DNA of 64,000 bases, taken from assembly GCA_947493535.1 (NCBI GenBank), contig CANLRK010000001.1, forward strand, positions 522,879-586,878, in the 5' to 3' direction. Every line of letters starts with the position of its first letter. The stretch's first letter is position 1. Of the stretch, positions 1-8,754 are shown in pieces. The position numbers and the translations under genes were made by a program. Origin of the DNA: an uncultured Flavobacteriaceae bacterium. GTDB lineage: Bacteria > Bacteroidota > Bacteroidia > Flavobacteriales > Flavobacteriaceae. The notes below the pieces were generated by a model that did not search any database, was not told the DNA's origin, and saw nothing but the letters and a program-made list of their open reading frames with translations.

Positions 1-2
1 GT

Positions 3-995
3 ATAGATGTTTGCTTGTTATCATCGGCCTTAACAAAGCCTAAACACAAAGCTGTTATTGAAAATTACTTTAATAAAACAGCAAAGCAAGATAACATGAC
101 GGCTTTGAATACTGCTTTTGCTAGTGAAGGGGCATTCATTAATATACCTAAAAATACAGAAGTAGAAAAACCTATACAGGTAATCAATTTTGCAACAGGT
201 AATGAAACTGCTACATTGTTACAACCGCGAAACTTAATTGTTGTTGGTGAAAATTCACACGTACAAATAATTGAACGTCACCAAAGTTTAACATCAAATG
301 CGGTGTTAACCAATGCTGTAACCGAAGTTTTTGCTGAAAAAAGAGCAAATGTAGATTACTATAAAATTCAGAATGACTATGATACTGCTTCTTTGATAGA
401 TAACACTTATGTATCACAAGAAAGAGATACTGTTTGTTCTGTACATACATTTTCTTTAGGAGGTAAAATAGTTAGAAATAACTTGAATTTTTATCAAAAT
501 GGGCAGCACGTTGATTCTATTTTAAAAGGAATTACAATTTTAGAAGATAAACAACATGTAGATCATCATACCTTAGTACACCACATAGAACCAAACTGTG
601 AGAGTCATCAAGATTATAAAGGGATTTATAGCGATAAGTCAACAGGGGTTTTTAACGGTAAAGTTGTTGTTGAAAAAGAAGCGCAAAAAACAAATGCTTA
701 CCAACAAAATAACAATGTATTAATAAGTGATAAGGCTACTATTAATGCCAAACCACAATTAGAAATTTTCGCAGATGATGTAAAATGCTCGCACGGTTGT
801 ACAATTGGTCAGTTAGATGACCAAGCATTATTTTATATGCAACAACGTGGTATACCTAAAAAGGAAGCTCAAGCGTTATTAATGTACGCTTTTGCTAATA
901 CAGTACTGGAAAGTGTTCGTATACCAGAGGTAAAAGCAAGAATTAACAAATTAATAGCTAAAAAACTAAATGTTGATTTAGGATTTGATTTGTAA
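3..995 (+). CDS. sufD: Fe-S cluster assembly protein SufD (5' truncated)
   Basis: SufD is part of the SufBC2D scaffold on which Fe-S clusters are built in the cytosol. The reading frame is open to the first base of the window, so the gene is cut by the edge; about 330 of the usual 430 or so residues are present. The C-terminal third carries the family signature: a DVKCSHGCTIGQLD stretch, then a YMQQRGIP helix and a C-terminal helical cap. It directly precedes sufS, sufE and a DUF59 gene, the usual SUF layout. A strong hairpin terminator follows the stop codon. The true start lies outside the window. Confidence 0.95.
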   Translation: MDVCLLSSALTKPKHKAVIENYFNKTAKQDNMTALNTAFASEGAFINIPKNTEVEKPIQVINFATGNETATLLQPRNLIVVGENSHVQIIERHQSLTSNAVLTNAVTEVFAEKRANVDYYKIQNDYDTASLIDNTYVSQERDTVCSVHTFSLGGKIVRNNLNFYQNGQHVDSILKGITILEDKQHVDHHTLVHHIEPNCESHQDYKGIYSDKSTGVFNGKVVVEKEAQKTNAYQQNNNVLISDKATINAKPQLEIFADDVKCSHGCTIGQLDDQALFYMQQRGIPKKEAQALLMYAFANTVLESVRIPEVKARINKLIAKKLNVDLGFDL

Positions 996-1023
996 AAAAG
1001 AATATCTAGTAACAAAAAAATAT

Positions 1024-1058
1024 AAACCTCAATTGCTTTAATCGATTGAGGTTTTTTT
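1024..1058 (+). terminator. Intrinsic terminator or attenuator between sufD and sufS
   Basis: Ten-base-pair stem AAACCTCAAT / ATTGAGGTTT around an 11-nt loop, continuing into a run of seven T. It sits in the middle of the suf cluster, 9 nt before the sufS start, so it may reduce rather than end transcription. Confidence 0.75.
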
Positions 1059-1066
1059 AAAATAAA

Positions 1067-2281
1067 ATGCAGGAAGTAACAAACATAAAATCCGATTTCC
1101 CAATACTTAATCAGCAAGTAAACGGAAAACCCTTGGTGTATTTGGATAATGGAGCATCTTCACAAAAACCAAAAGTGGTTATAGATGCAATAGCGAAGTA
1201 TTATACAGAAATCAATGCTAATATTCATAGAGGCGTACATACTTTAAGTCAAAAAGCTACTGATGCGTATGAAGCTGCTCGTAAAAAGCTGCAAGTTCAT
1301 TTTAATGCCAAATACGATTATGAAATACTGTTTACCAAAGGTACAACAGACGGTATAAACCTAGTAGCTAATGGTTTTACTAGTTTTTTGAATGAGGGAG
1401 ATGAAATTATAATTTCGCACTTAGAACACCATTCCAATATTGTTCCTTGGCAGATGTTATGTGAACGTACAGGAGCTGTTTTAAAAGTTATTCCAATGAA
1501 TGAAAATGGAGAACTGGTAATGGCTGCTTATGATGAGTTACTTTCAGACAAAACAAAATTAGTTGCTGTAAATCATATTTCAAATGCTTTGGGAACTATA
1601 AATCCTATTAAAAAAATTATAGATAAAGCGCATAAGTTTAATGCAGCAGTTTTAATAGATGGTGCTCAAGCTGCCCCACACATTAAAGCCGACGTACAAG
1701 CGTTAAATTGCGATTTTTATATCTGCTCAGCTCACAAAATGTGTGGGCCAACGGGTGTAGGAATGCTTTATGGTAAAGAAGCATGGTTGCGTAAATTACC
1801 ACCATACCAAGGAGGTGGAGAAATGATAAAAGAGGTTAGCTTTGAAAAAACTACCTATGCCGATTTACCACATAAGTTTGAAGCAGGGACCCCTAACATC
1901 GCAGGTGGAATTGTATTTGGAGTGGCTATTGACTATTTAAATAAAGTAGGGTTTGATAGTATTCAACAACAAGAAAAAGAGCTGTTAAATTATGCAACTA
2001 CTGAATTGTTAAAAATTGAGGGGCTAAAAATTATAGGAACCGCGAAGGAAAAAACATCAGTAATTTCCTTTAACATAGAAGGTTGTCATCCGTATGATAT
2101 AGGAACAATAGTTGATAAATTAGGTGTAGCAGTAAGAACAGGGCACCATTGTACACAGCCTATAATGCAGTTTTTTAATATACCAGGCACAATACGAGCC
2201 TCATTTATGTTTTATAATACTAAAGAAGATGTAGATGCACTTGTGGTGGCTGTGAAGAAAGCAAAAATGATGCTTTTGTAA
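1067..2281 (+). CDS. sufS: Cysteine desulfurase SufS
   Basis: PLP-dependent class V aminotransferase-fold enzyme that takes sulfur from L-cysteine, releasing alanine, and passes it via SufE to the SUF scaffold. 404 residues, full length for the family. Visible: DGAQAAPH (near 198-205), the Schiff-base lysine in SAHK (Lys224), and the active-site loop RTGHHCTQP with Cys362 carrying the persulfide. The RTGHHC context is that of group II (SufS/CsdA) enzymes rather than IscS. Starts 9 nt after a terminator hairpin; no clear ribosome binding site, as is usual in this phylum. Confidence 0.97.
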   Translation: MQEVTNIKSDFPILNQQVNGKPLVYLDNGASSQKPKVVIDAIAKYYTEINANIHRGVHTLSQKATDAYEAARKKLQVHFNAKYDYEILFTKGTTDGINLVANGFTSFLNEGDEIIISHLEHHSNIVPWQMLCERTGAVLKVIPMNENGELVMAAYDELLSDKTKLVAVNHISNALGTINPIKKIIDKAHKFNAAVLIDGAQAAPHIKADVQALNCDFYICSAHKMCGPTGVGMLYGKEAWLRKLPPYQGGGEMIKEVSFEKTTYADLPHKFEAGTPNIAGGIVFGVAIDYLNKVGFDSIQQQEKELLNYATTELLKIEGLKIIGTAKEKTSVISFNIEGCHPYDIGTIVDKLGVAVRTGHHCTQPIMQFFNIPGTIRASFMFYNTKEDVDALVVAVKKAKMMLL

Positions 2282-2334
2282 GAGTTTGGCTTCTTTTTTG
2301 TAATATTATAGTTAATAACCAAAACTAAAAAATT

Positions 2335-2829
2335 ATGAAGTTATTACTGATAATAGTGAGTTTTTTTATGTTAAACTCTTGCGGAACCTGTAGCAAGGCA
2401 GCTGTTAATGAAAGTACAAATAAATTAGCAATGGAAAATAAAAGCAGTTTAGAGCAAACAGATAGGCTTACTCAAGATAAGGCTATAGTGATATATGATT
2501 CACATACTAGAGGTTTTCATTTTACAGCAACAGTTTATAACAATTATGTTACCGTAGTAAAAACACTAAATGGAAAACCAGAAAAAATTGTAGTAGAGCA
2601 ATCGGAAATAGATGCAGTAAAAGCTGAAATCACAAAAATAACTTTGGATGATATAGCAAAGCATGAAGCACCAACAAAAAGAAGATATTTTGACGGAGCA
2701 CCACATACAACTATAACGGTTTTTGATAAAGGCGAAAAATATAAATCACAAACATTTGACGGCGGATTTCCTCCTAAAGCCTTGGAGGTTTTAGTAAACA
2801 AAGTTTTATCTTTGTCTGCTGAAAAATAA
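2335..2829 (+). CDS. Lipoprotein of unknown function inside the suf operon
   Basis: 164 residues. N-terminal hydrophobic segment and lipobox ending at Cys16 (FMLNSCGT), so probably an outer-membrane or periplasmic lipoprotein. The remainder is a small predicted alpha/beta domain with a conserved-looking RRYFDGAPHTTITVF segment and a C-terminal FDGGFPPKALEVLV segment. I do not recognise a named family. It lies between sufS (53 nt before) and sufE (6 nt after) on the same strand, so it is probably co-transcribed; a link with Fe-S assembly is inferred only from position. Confidence 0.85.
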   Translation: MKLLLIIVSFFMLNSCGTCSKAAVNESTNKLAMENKSSLEQTDRLTQDKAIVIYDSHTRGFHFTATVYNNYVTVVKTLNGKPEKIVVEQSEIDAVKAEITKITLDDIAKHEAPTKRRYFDGAPHTTITVFDKGEKYKSQTFDGGFPPKALEVLVNKVLSLSAEK

Positions 2830-2835
2830 AAGAAT

Positions 2836-3258
2836 ATGACTATAAACGAGATACAAGAGGAGCTTGTAGAAGAGTTTTCTATGTTTGATGATTGGATGGA
2901 TCGTTATGAGTATATGATTGAGTTAGGAAAATCATTACCTCAAATAGAAACTCGTTATAAAATAGATGAGAATTTAATAAAAGGTTGTCAGTCAAAAGTA
3001 TGGTTGCATGCAGAACTTAATGAGGGTAAAGTAGTATATACTGCAGATAGCGATGCGATTATAACCAAAGGAATAGTTTCAATTTTAATACGTGCATTTA
3101 CCAATCAATCACCAAGTGAAATTTTAAATGCCAACACAGATTTTATAGATGAAATTGGATTAAAAGAACATTTATCGCCAACTAGAGCAAACGGTTTGGT
3201 AAGTATGGTAAAACAAATAAAAATGTACGCAATTGCATTTCAAACGCAAGTAAATTAA
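2836..3258 (+). CDS. sufE: Sulfur acceptor protein SufE
   Basis: 140-residue SufE: receives persulfide sulfur from SufS and passes it to SufB. The acceptor cysteine is visible in KGCQSKVW (Cys51). Length and domain order are normal for SufE. It starts 6 nt after the lipoprotein gene and ends 1 nt before the DUF59 gene, so translation of the three is probably coupled. Confidence 0.96.
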   Translation: MTINEIQEELVEEFSMFDDWMDRYEYMIELGKSLPQIETRYKIDENLIKGCQSKVWLHAELNEGKVVYTADSDAIITKGIVSILIRAFTNQSPSEILNANTDFIDEIGLKEHLSPTRANGLVSMVKQIKMYAIAFQTQVN

Positions 3259-3259
3259 G

Positions 3260-3589
3260 ATGTCAGAAGAGCAAAATATAGACGTTAATGAATTAGGAGA
3301 AAAAATTGTTAGAGTAATAAAAACAATTTATGACCCTGAAATTCCTGTAGATATTTATGAGTTAGGATTAATTTATGATGTAATGGTTAATGAAGATTAC
3401 GACGTAAAAGTACTAATGACTTTAACTACACCAAATTGTCCTGTAGCTGAAACATTACCAAAAGAAGTAGAGGATAAAATAAAAACAATAAGTGGTATTA
3501 ACGATTGCGAAGTAGAAATTACATTTGAACCAGCTTGGACAAAAGAGTTAATGAGTGAAGAAGCAAAGTTAGAACTGGGTATGCTATAA
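3260..3589 (+). CDS. SufT-like DUF59/MIP18 Fe-S assembly factor
   Basis: 109-residue DUF59 (MIP18-like) protein. Family motifs: IYDPEIPVDIYELGLIYD near the N-terminus and TTPNCPVAETLP with the conserved cysteine near residue 55. Proteins of this family act late in Fe-S cluster maturation and are a standard last gene in SUF operons of Bacteroidota. Starts 1 nt after sufE stops and is followed by a strong terminator, so it is probably the last gene of the operon. Confidence 0.93.
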   Translation: MSEEQNIDVNELGEKIVRVIKTIYDPEIPVDIYELGLIYDVMVNEDYDVKVLMTLTTPNCPVAETLPKEVEDKIKTISGINDCEVEITFEPAWTKELMSEEAKLELGML

Positions 3590-3610
3590 TAAGCACCATA
3601 TAAAATAAAC

Positions 3611-3640
3611 AATTCCCGCCTATAGCGGGAATTACTTTCT
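3611..3640 (+). terminator. Terminator at the end of the suf operon
   Basis: Nine-base-pair stem AATTCCCGC / GCGGGAATT with a 5-nt loop, followed by a T-rich stretch. Located 21 nt after the DUF59 stop codon. Confidence 0.85.
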
Positions 3641-3656
3641 ATAAGCATAAAAAATT

Positions 3657-4166
3657 ATGGAAGAGGAAATAAAAAACAGGGTAACAGCTAACAAAAACCT
3701 ACTGACATTTAATTTAGAAGACTATTATACTGAAGGAAAACGTATTGAAGTAGATTTGTCACAATGGTTAGATCAAGGGTTTATTCTAAGAGAAAATGAA
3801 TTTCGCACGAGCTTAGAAAATCATAACTGGAACCAATATGCTGATGCTTATGTGGCTGTAAACTGTAGTACAGAAGCTATTGTCCCTGCTTGGGCATATA
3901 TGTTATTTACAGTAAAAGCCAGTGTTTTTGCTAAAAAAGTTTCAGTAGGCACTTTAGAAGTGTTAGAAACTATTCTTTATGAACAGGCATTAATGAATGT
4001 TGACTATGGATTGTACCAAGATAAATTTGTTATTATCAAAGGTTGCTCAAACAAACCAGTGCCCCAAAATGCATATATTTATTGTACAAGTAAGCTTATT
4101 CAAGTAGCAAAATCAGTAATGTATGGTGAAGCTTGTTCTTCTGTACCTTTATTTAAAAACAAATAA
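3657..4166 (+). CDS. DUF2480 family protein
   Basis: 169 residues, matching in length and composition the DUF2480 family found near SUF genes in Bacteroidota. No signal peptide. Visible conserved-looking segments: VDLSQWLDQGFILRENEFR (near 33-51) and VPAWAYMLFTVK. The function is unknown; position directly behind the suf operon, after its terminator, hints at a related role but does not prove it. Confidence 0.85.
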   Translation: MEEEIKNRVTANKNLLTFNLEDYYTEGKRIEVDLSQWLDQGFILRENEFRTSLENHNWNQYADAYVAVNCSTEAIVPAWAYMLFTVKASVFAKKVSVGTLEVLETILYEQALMNVDYGLYQDKFVIIKGCSNKPVPQNAYIYCTSKLIQVAKSVMYGEACSSVPLFKNK

Positions 4167-4200
4167 AATATAAACAACTGTTTTACAGTAATTTAATTGC

Positions 4201-4231
4201 TTTGCAGTTAAGCGTACAATGTATATATTTG
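4201..4231 (+). promoter_or_regulatory. Bacteroidota-type promoter for the DUF3078 gene
   Basis: TTTG at 4201-4204, 19-bp spacer, TATATTTG at 4224-4231: an exact match to the TTTG-N19-TAnnTTTG pattern of Bacteroidota housekeeping promoters. The start codon lies 27 nt downstream. Confidence 0.85.
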
Positions 4232-4258
4232 CCAAAAATTTTTTTTAAACTAATTACA

Positions 4259-5122
4259 ATGAAAAAAATAGTATTTGCGCTTGCATTAGCGTTAACTACA
4301 GGAAGCATTTTTGCTCAAGACGAAGCCGCTAAAGATTCAATTCCTGATGGTTGGAAAAGAGGAGGAAACCTATTAATAACATTTAATCAATCAGCTTTTA
4401 ATAATGAGTGGACTGGTGGAGGAATCGGTAATATAGCTGCAAATATTTTAGTGAATTACGATTTTAACTACAAAAAAGGTGGTTTTATTTGGGATAATAA
4501 AATTATTGCAGACTATGGAGTAAATAAGAATGATGGACAGGATGATTTTATAAAGAATAATGACCGATTGGAGTTTAACTCTTTAGCAGGGAAGCAAATG
4601 AGTAATAACTGGTACTATTCATTTTATTTCAATATGAGAACTCAAATGGATAGAGGATTTGTTTATGATTCAAACGGTACTGAGTTAGGAACAAATTCGC
4701 ACTTTTTCTCACCAGTATATTTTCAGGCTGGACCAGGATTATTATGGAAAAAATCAGATAATTTCCATGTAAATATTTCTCCGGCAGCAGCAAAATTAAT
4801 AATTGTACATAAAGAATTCGCAGGAGCTTTTGGAACAGAACCAGGAGATACTGAACGTTTTGAGTTAGGAGCAGCAGTTAGAGGGTACTACAAAGTTAAC
4901 TTAATGAAAAATATCTCTATGGAAAATATTTTAGCATTATATTCAAACTACTTAGAAGATCCTCAAAATGTAGATATAGATTATACTATGAATTTGGCAA
5001 TGCAAGTAAATAAATACATTTCAGCTAACTTAACATTTCAAGCAATTTATGATGATAATGTACAGCGAAATGGTTTCCAAATTAGAGAGGCTTTTGGTTT
5101 AGGGTTTAACTATGCGTTTTAA
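4259..5122 (+). CDS. DUF3078 family outer-membrane-like protein
   Basis: 287 residues when started at the ATG at 4259; an upstream in-frame ATG/TTG region lies inside the promoter, so the later start is chosen. N-terminal signal peptide (MKKIVFALALALTTGSIFAQ). The body has many aromatic, alternating-hydrophobic beta strands and ends in phenylalanine (GLGFNYAF), typical of an outer-membrane beta-barrel. Matches the DUF3078 family of Bacteroidota, whose function is unknown. Single-gene unit bounded by a promoter and a terminator. Confidence 0.88.
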   Translation: MKKIVFALALALTTGSIFAQDEAAKDSIPDGWKRGGNLLITFNQSAFNNEWTGGGIGNIAANILVNYDFNYKKGGFIWDNKIIADYGVNKNDGQDDFIKNNDRLEFNSLAGKQMSNNWYYSFYFNMRTQMDRGFVYDSNGTELGTNSHFFSPVYFQAGPGLLWKKSDNFHVNISPAAAKLIIVHKEFAGAFGTEPGDTERFELGAAVRGYYKVNLMKNISMENILALYSNYLEDPQNVDIDYTMNLAMQVNKYISANLTFQAIYDDNVQRNGFQIREAFGLGFNYAF

Positions 5123-5140
5123 TAAAAAAACAAGTTTATA

Positions 5141-5170
5141 AAAAAGGCTCGCTATATAGCGAGCCTTTTT
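5141..5170. terminator. Bidirectional terminator between DUF3078 and hflX
   Basis: Perfect 30-bp palindrome: A5 then GGCTCGC, a short AT centre, GCGAGCC then T5. Lies between two convergent genes, so it can end transcription from both sides. Confidence 0.92.
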
Positions 5171-5178
5171 GTTTTCGA

Positions 5179-6393
5179 TTAAGCAAAGTTTTCATCATAA
5201 TCAGGGTATAAAAACTTATTATACGGAAAACGTGTAATATGAATGCGTCTTACTTCACTATATACTTTCTTTTTAAAGTCCTCAATATTTTCTTTTTCTG
5301 TAGCTGAAATAAATAAAACATTATCTCCTAAATCATTCATCCAAGTTTCTTTCCAGTCTTCTAAGGTATAATGTGCTTTTGTGCGTTCGGTAACTAAATC
5401 GTCCTCATCAATAGTTTCATGTTCGTAATTGTCAATTTTATTAAAAACCATTACAGTAGGCTTATCGGCACTTTTAATTTCACTTAAAATATTGTTCACG
5501 GAAGCTATCTGATCTTCAAAACTATTATGAGAAATATCTACTATATGTAATAACAAGTCGGCCTCACGAACTTCATCAAGCGTGCTCTTAAACGAGTCAA
5601 CCAATTGTGTTGGTAGTTTTCTAATAAACCCAACCGTATCACTCAATAAAAACGGAAGGTTTTTAATAACTACTTTTCGTACTGTTGTATCAAGAGTGGC
5701 AAAAAGTTTATTTTCTGCAAAAACCTCAGATTTTGAAATGACATTCATTAAGGTAGACTTTCCAACGTTAGTATACCCTACCAATGCAACACGAACTAGT
5801 TCACCTCGGTTACCACGCTGCGTAGCCATTTGCTTGTCAATACTCTGCATTTTCTTTTTGAGCAAAGATATTTTATCACGTACGATACGTCGGTCAGTTT
5901 CAATTTCCGTTTCTCCTGGCCCACGCATACCAATCCCTCCTCGTTGACGTTCTAAGTGGGTCCATAGCCCCGTTAAACGAGGTAAAAAATATTGATATTG
6001 AGCTAACTCTACTTGAGTTCTGGCATAAGAAGTTTGTGCTCTTTGTGCAAAGATGTCTAAAATTAAAAGAGTTCTATCTAAAATTTTACACCCCAATGTA
6101 CGCTCAATGTTTTTTTGTTGTGAAGGAGTTAACTCATCATCAAAAATTGCGGTACCTATATCATTTTGTTCAATAAAAAGGCGTACTTCTTCCAATTTAC
6201 CACTTCCAATAAAAGTTTTGGCGTTAGGCATATCCATGCGTTGGGTAAAGCGTTTTTTTACTTCTCCACCAGCAGTATAGGTTAAAAACTCCAACTCATC
6301 TAAATATTCCTTAGACTTTTCTTCATTTTGCAGTCGAGTAATTATCCCTATGAGCACTACATTTTCATGCTCAATTTGTTTCTTTTCTATCAT
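5179..6393 (-). CDS. hflX: Ribosome-associated GTPase HflX
   Basis: 404 residues. N-terminal HflX domain with the glycine-rich RGGIGMRGPGETEIETDRR segment (about 151-169), followed by a TRAFAC-class G domain: G1 GYTNVGKS (206-213), G3 DTVGF, G4 NKID. HflX splits 70S ribosomes and rescues stalled ones during stress. Length is normal. Single gene, convergent with DUF3078 across a shared terminator and divergent from the nuclease/phosphatase gene. Confidence 0.96.
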   Translation of the reverse strand: MIEKKQIEHENVVLIGIITRLQNEEKSKEYLDELEFLTYTAGGEVKKRFTQRMDMPNAKTFIGSGKLEEVRLFIEQNDIGTAIFDDELTPSQQKNIERTLGCKILDRTLLILDIFAQRAQTSYARTQVELAQYQYFLPRLTGLWTHLERQRGGIGMRGPGETEIETDRRIVRDKISLLKKKMQSIDKQMATQRGNRGELVRVALVGYTNVGKSTLMNVISKSEVFAENKLFATLDTTVRKVVIKNLPFLLSDTVGFIRKLPTQLVDSFKSTLDEVREADLLLHIVDISHNSFEDQIASVNNILSEIKSADKPTVMVFNKIDNYEHETIDEDDLVTERTKAHYTLEDWKETWMNDLGDNVLFISATEKENIEDFKKKVYSEVRRIHITRFPYNKFLYPDYDENFA

Positions 6394-6411
6394 AGTTCAA
6401 ATTCGATACTA

Positions 6412-6419
6412 CAAAACTA
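6412..6419 (-). promoter_or_regulatory. Candidate -7 box for hflX
   Basis: On the minus strand TAGTTTTG matches TAnnTTTG; 18 nt separate it from the hflX start. No clear TTTG box is seen 19 bp further upstream. Confidence 0.5.
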
Positions 6420-6470
6420 CATATAAGATTCTAATTTATTAATTTAGAACATTTAAATAATTTAATAGTA

Positions 6471-7418
6471 ATGCCAAATTCTATATATACAGTAGCATTT
6501 TATAATCTTGAAAATCTGTTTGATACTAAAGACGATCCTAATACTTTAGATCGTGATTTTTTGCCTTGGGGAAAGAAGTCTTGGACTGAAGATAAGTACG
6601 AAAAGAAAATTTATAAATTGGGTAAAGCTATTTCTCGGATTGCCAGAAATAAAACAGAAAAGCCGCCTGTTTTAGTTGGTATAGCTGAGGTGGAAAATGA
6701 GGCGGTGATTAGGGATTTGGTAGAGAGCAAACATTTAAAAAATGCTAATTACAACTTTGTGCATTACGATTCTCCTGATGAACGAGGCATAGATGTAGCG
6801 TTATTGGTTAATGAGGATTACTTTACTGTTGATTATTCCGAAACAATACCCATTGCTATTTATGAAACAGATGGTGTAAAAGATTATACTCGTGATGTAT
6901 TATATGTAAACGGAAAGTTAAATGAAGAAAAAGTACATGTGTTTGTTTGTCATTGGCCATCACGTAGAGATGGCGCCGATTTAACGAGTCATAAACGAGT
7001 ACAAGCAGCAGAGCAAGTGTCAGATTTTATTGCCTCTAATGAAGCAATTAAAGAGAACGCTAAAATAATTATCATGGGTGATTTTAACGATAATCCCATA
7101 GATACAAGTGTAAAGGAATATTTGGTGACAGATAATTTATATAATCCATTTGAAAAATTAATGAATATTACACGTGGTAGTCTGAGTCATTATGCCGAAT
7201 GGTTTTTGTTTGATCAGATTATTTTTTCGCATAATTTTTTTAAGCCAGAAAAAGGAAAACACAGTTTTCAAGAAGCTAATGTTTTTGATAAAGAATTTTT
7301 AGCAGAATGGGAAGGGAAAAACAAAGGTAACCCGTTCAGAACATATAGAGGGAAACGCTATTTAGGTGGGTATAGCGATCATTTTCCAGTATATATAAAT
7401 TTGAAAAAGTACAGGTAG
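6471..7418 (+). CDS. Endonuclease/exonuclease/phosphatase family protein
   Basis: 315 residues. Features of the EEP (DNase I-like) superfamily: FYNLENLFD at the start, the catalytic glutamate in GIAEVEN, the CHWPSRR segment, GDFNDNP with catalytic Asp/Asn, and the terminal SDHFPV histidine. No signal peptide at the chosen start, so probably cytoplasmic, although related Bacteroidota proteins are often exported. Substrate (DNA, RNA, phospholipid or inositol phosphate) cannot be decided. Monocistronic by spacing. Confidence 0.92.
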   Translation: MPNSIYTVAFYNLENLFDTKDDPNTLDRDFLPWGKKSWTEDKYEKKIYKLGKAISRIARNKTEKPPVLVGIAEVENEAVIRDLVESKHLKNANYNFVHYDSPDERGIDVALLVNEDYFTVDYSETIPIAIYETDGVKDYTRDVLYVNGKLNEEKVHVFVCHWPSRRDGADLTSHKRVQAAEQVSDFIASNEAIKENAKIIIMGDFNDNPIDTSVKEYLVTDNLYNPFEKLMNITRGSLSHYAEWFLFDQIIFSHNFFKPEKGKHSFQEANVFDKEFLAEWEGKNKGNPFRTYRGKRYLGGYSDHFPVYINLKKYR

Positions 7419-7505
7419 TATTTTTTACAAATAATTTATGATTATAATATTCCTTTTTCAAGATAAAATAGCCTTATTTTGTAACTTCTAAATATGACAT
7501 GTTTC

Positions 7506-7859
7506 ATGAAAAAAATGTACTATTTGTCTACATGTGACACCTGTAAGCGTATAATTAAAGAGTTGAATTTACCTTCAGATGTTATTATGCAGGATATAAA
7601 AAAGACACCTATCACGGTAAAGCAATTAGAACAAATGCATGAATTATCAGGTAGTTATGAGGCTTTGTTTAGTAAGCGCGCTAAACTTTATAAAGAAATG
7701 GATTTGAAGAATGCGAGTTTAACTGAGCGGGATTATAAAAACTATATTCTAGAGCATTACACCTTTTTAAAGAGGCCGGTTTTATTATATGCAGGACAAA
7801 TTTTTATAGGGAACTCGAAAAAAACGGTAGCGCAAGCAAAAGAGTTTATTCATGTTTAG
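7506..7859 (+). CDS. ArsC/Spx-family thioredoxin-fold reductase-like protein
   Basis: About 117 residues from the MKKMYYL start at 7506; an in-frame ATG at 7494 is also possible. Thioredoxin-fold ArsC family with a Cys-x2-Cys motif (STCDTCKR). The C-terminal PVLLYAGQIFIGN resembles the family's cis-proline region. True arsenate reductases of this type use one N-terminal cysteine, so Spx-like or general reductase roles are equally possible; no ars genes are nearby. Overlaps the following transporter gene by 8 nt. Confidence 0.88.
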   Translation: MKKMYYLSTCDTCKRIIKELNLPSDVIMQDIKKTPITVKQLEQMHELSGSYEALFSKRAKLYKEMDLKNASLTERDYKNYILEHYTFLKRPVLLYAGQIFIGNSKKTVAQAKEFIHV

Positions 7860-8754
7860 TAGTAAAACGTTCGCATTTATAGCAGCTTTTTTTGTGCAAG
7901 TATTCTACGGAGTTACTTTTACTTTTGCAAACGATGTTATTGATGGTGGTTACATTAAGCCTTACGGGTTTATATTTTTACGCCTTATAGGAGCTACACT
8001 ATTATTTTGGTTGTTTGGTAATTTTGCACCCAAAGAAAAAGTTGCAGCTAAAGATTACTTAATTTTTGCAGCAGCAGCATTTTTTGGAGTAACATTAAAT
8101 ATGCTTACGTTTTTTAAAGGCTTATCGTACACTACACCCATACATGCTTCGGTAATTATGGTGGTTGTTCCTATACTAGTACTAGTAATGTCGGCTATAA
8201 TTTTAAAAGAAAAAGTAACCTCATTAAAAATAGTCGGTATAATTCTAGGGCTTTCTGGAGCTTTGGTTTTAACACTTTACGGAAAGTCTGCTGTAGCTAC
8301 TGATAATATAGTTTTAGGTAATTTTTTAGTATTTATTAATGCCGTATCGTACGCTATATATATTATTATAATAAAGCAATTAACAAGTAAGTATCATCCG
8401 TTTACTTTTGTGAAATGGTTGTTTTTATTTGGGGTTTTTATGGTTGCTCCTTTCGGATACCAAGAGTTAAGTGAGGTACAATGGCATACATTTCAACCCT
8501 ATACGTATTTTGCCGTAATATTTATAATAGTAGCAGCTACCTTTGCTACATATATATTAAACCCAATGGCTTTACGACAATTAAAAGCATCTACCGTAAG
8601 TACTTTTTTATACTTACAACCCGTAATAGCAGGAATTTTTGCCATACTTATGGGTAGTGACACATTAAATACCACAAAGTTAATAGCAGCGTTATTAATT
8701 TTTATTGGTGTATATTTAGTAAGTAAGCCAAATAAAAAACTTAAGGAAGTTTAA
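7852..8754 (+). CDS. EamA/DMT family transporter
   Basis: 300 residues with ten predicted membrane helices arranged as two EamA repeats (about 8-140 and 150-293), the usual drug/metabolite transporter architecture. The substrate is not predictable from sequence. Overlaps the ArsC-like gene upstream by 8 nt and the FemAB/GNAT-like gene downstream by 1 nt, so the three are translated as one operon. Confidence 0.92.
   Translation: MFSSKTFAFIAAFFVQVFYGVTFTFANDVIDGGYIKPYGFIFLRLIGATLLFWLFGNFAPKEKVAAKDYLIFAAAAFFGVTLNMLTFFKGLSYTTPIHASVIMVVVPILVLVMSAIILKEKVTSLKIVGIILGLSGALVLTLYGKSAVATDNIVLGNFLVFINAVSYAIYIIIIKQLTSKYHPFTFVKWLFLFGVFMVAPFGYQELSEVQWHTFQPYTYFAVIFIIVAATFATYILNPMALRQLKASTVSTFLYLQPVIAGIFAILMGSDTLNTTKLIAALLIFIGVYLVSKPNKKLKEV

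Noticed and set aside
7494..7859. Bona fide arsenate reductase
   Set aside because: The fold family fits, but there is a Cys-x2-Cys motif and no arsenic resistance genes nearby, so only a family-level call is made.
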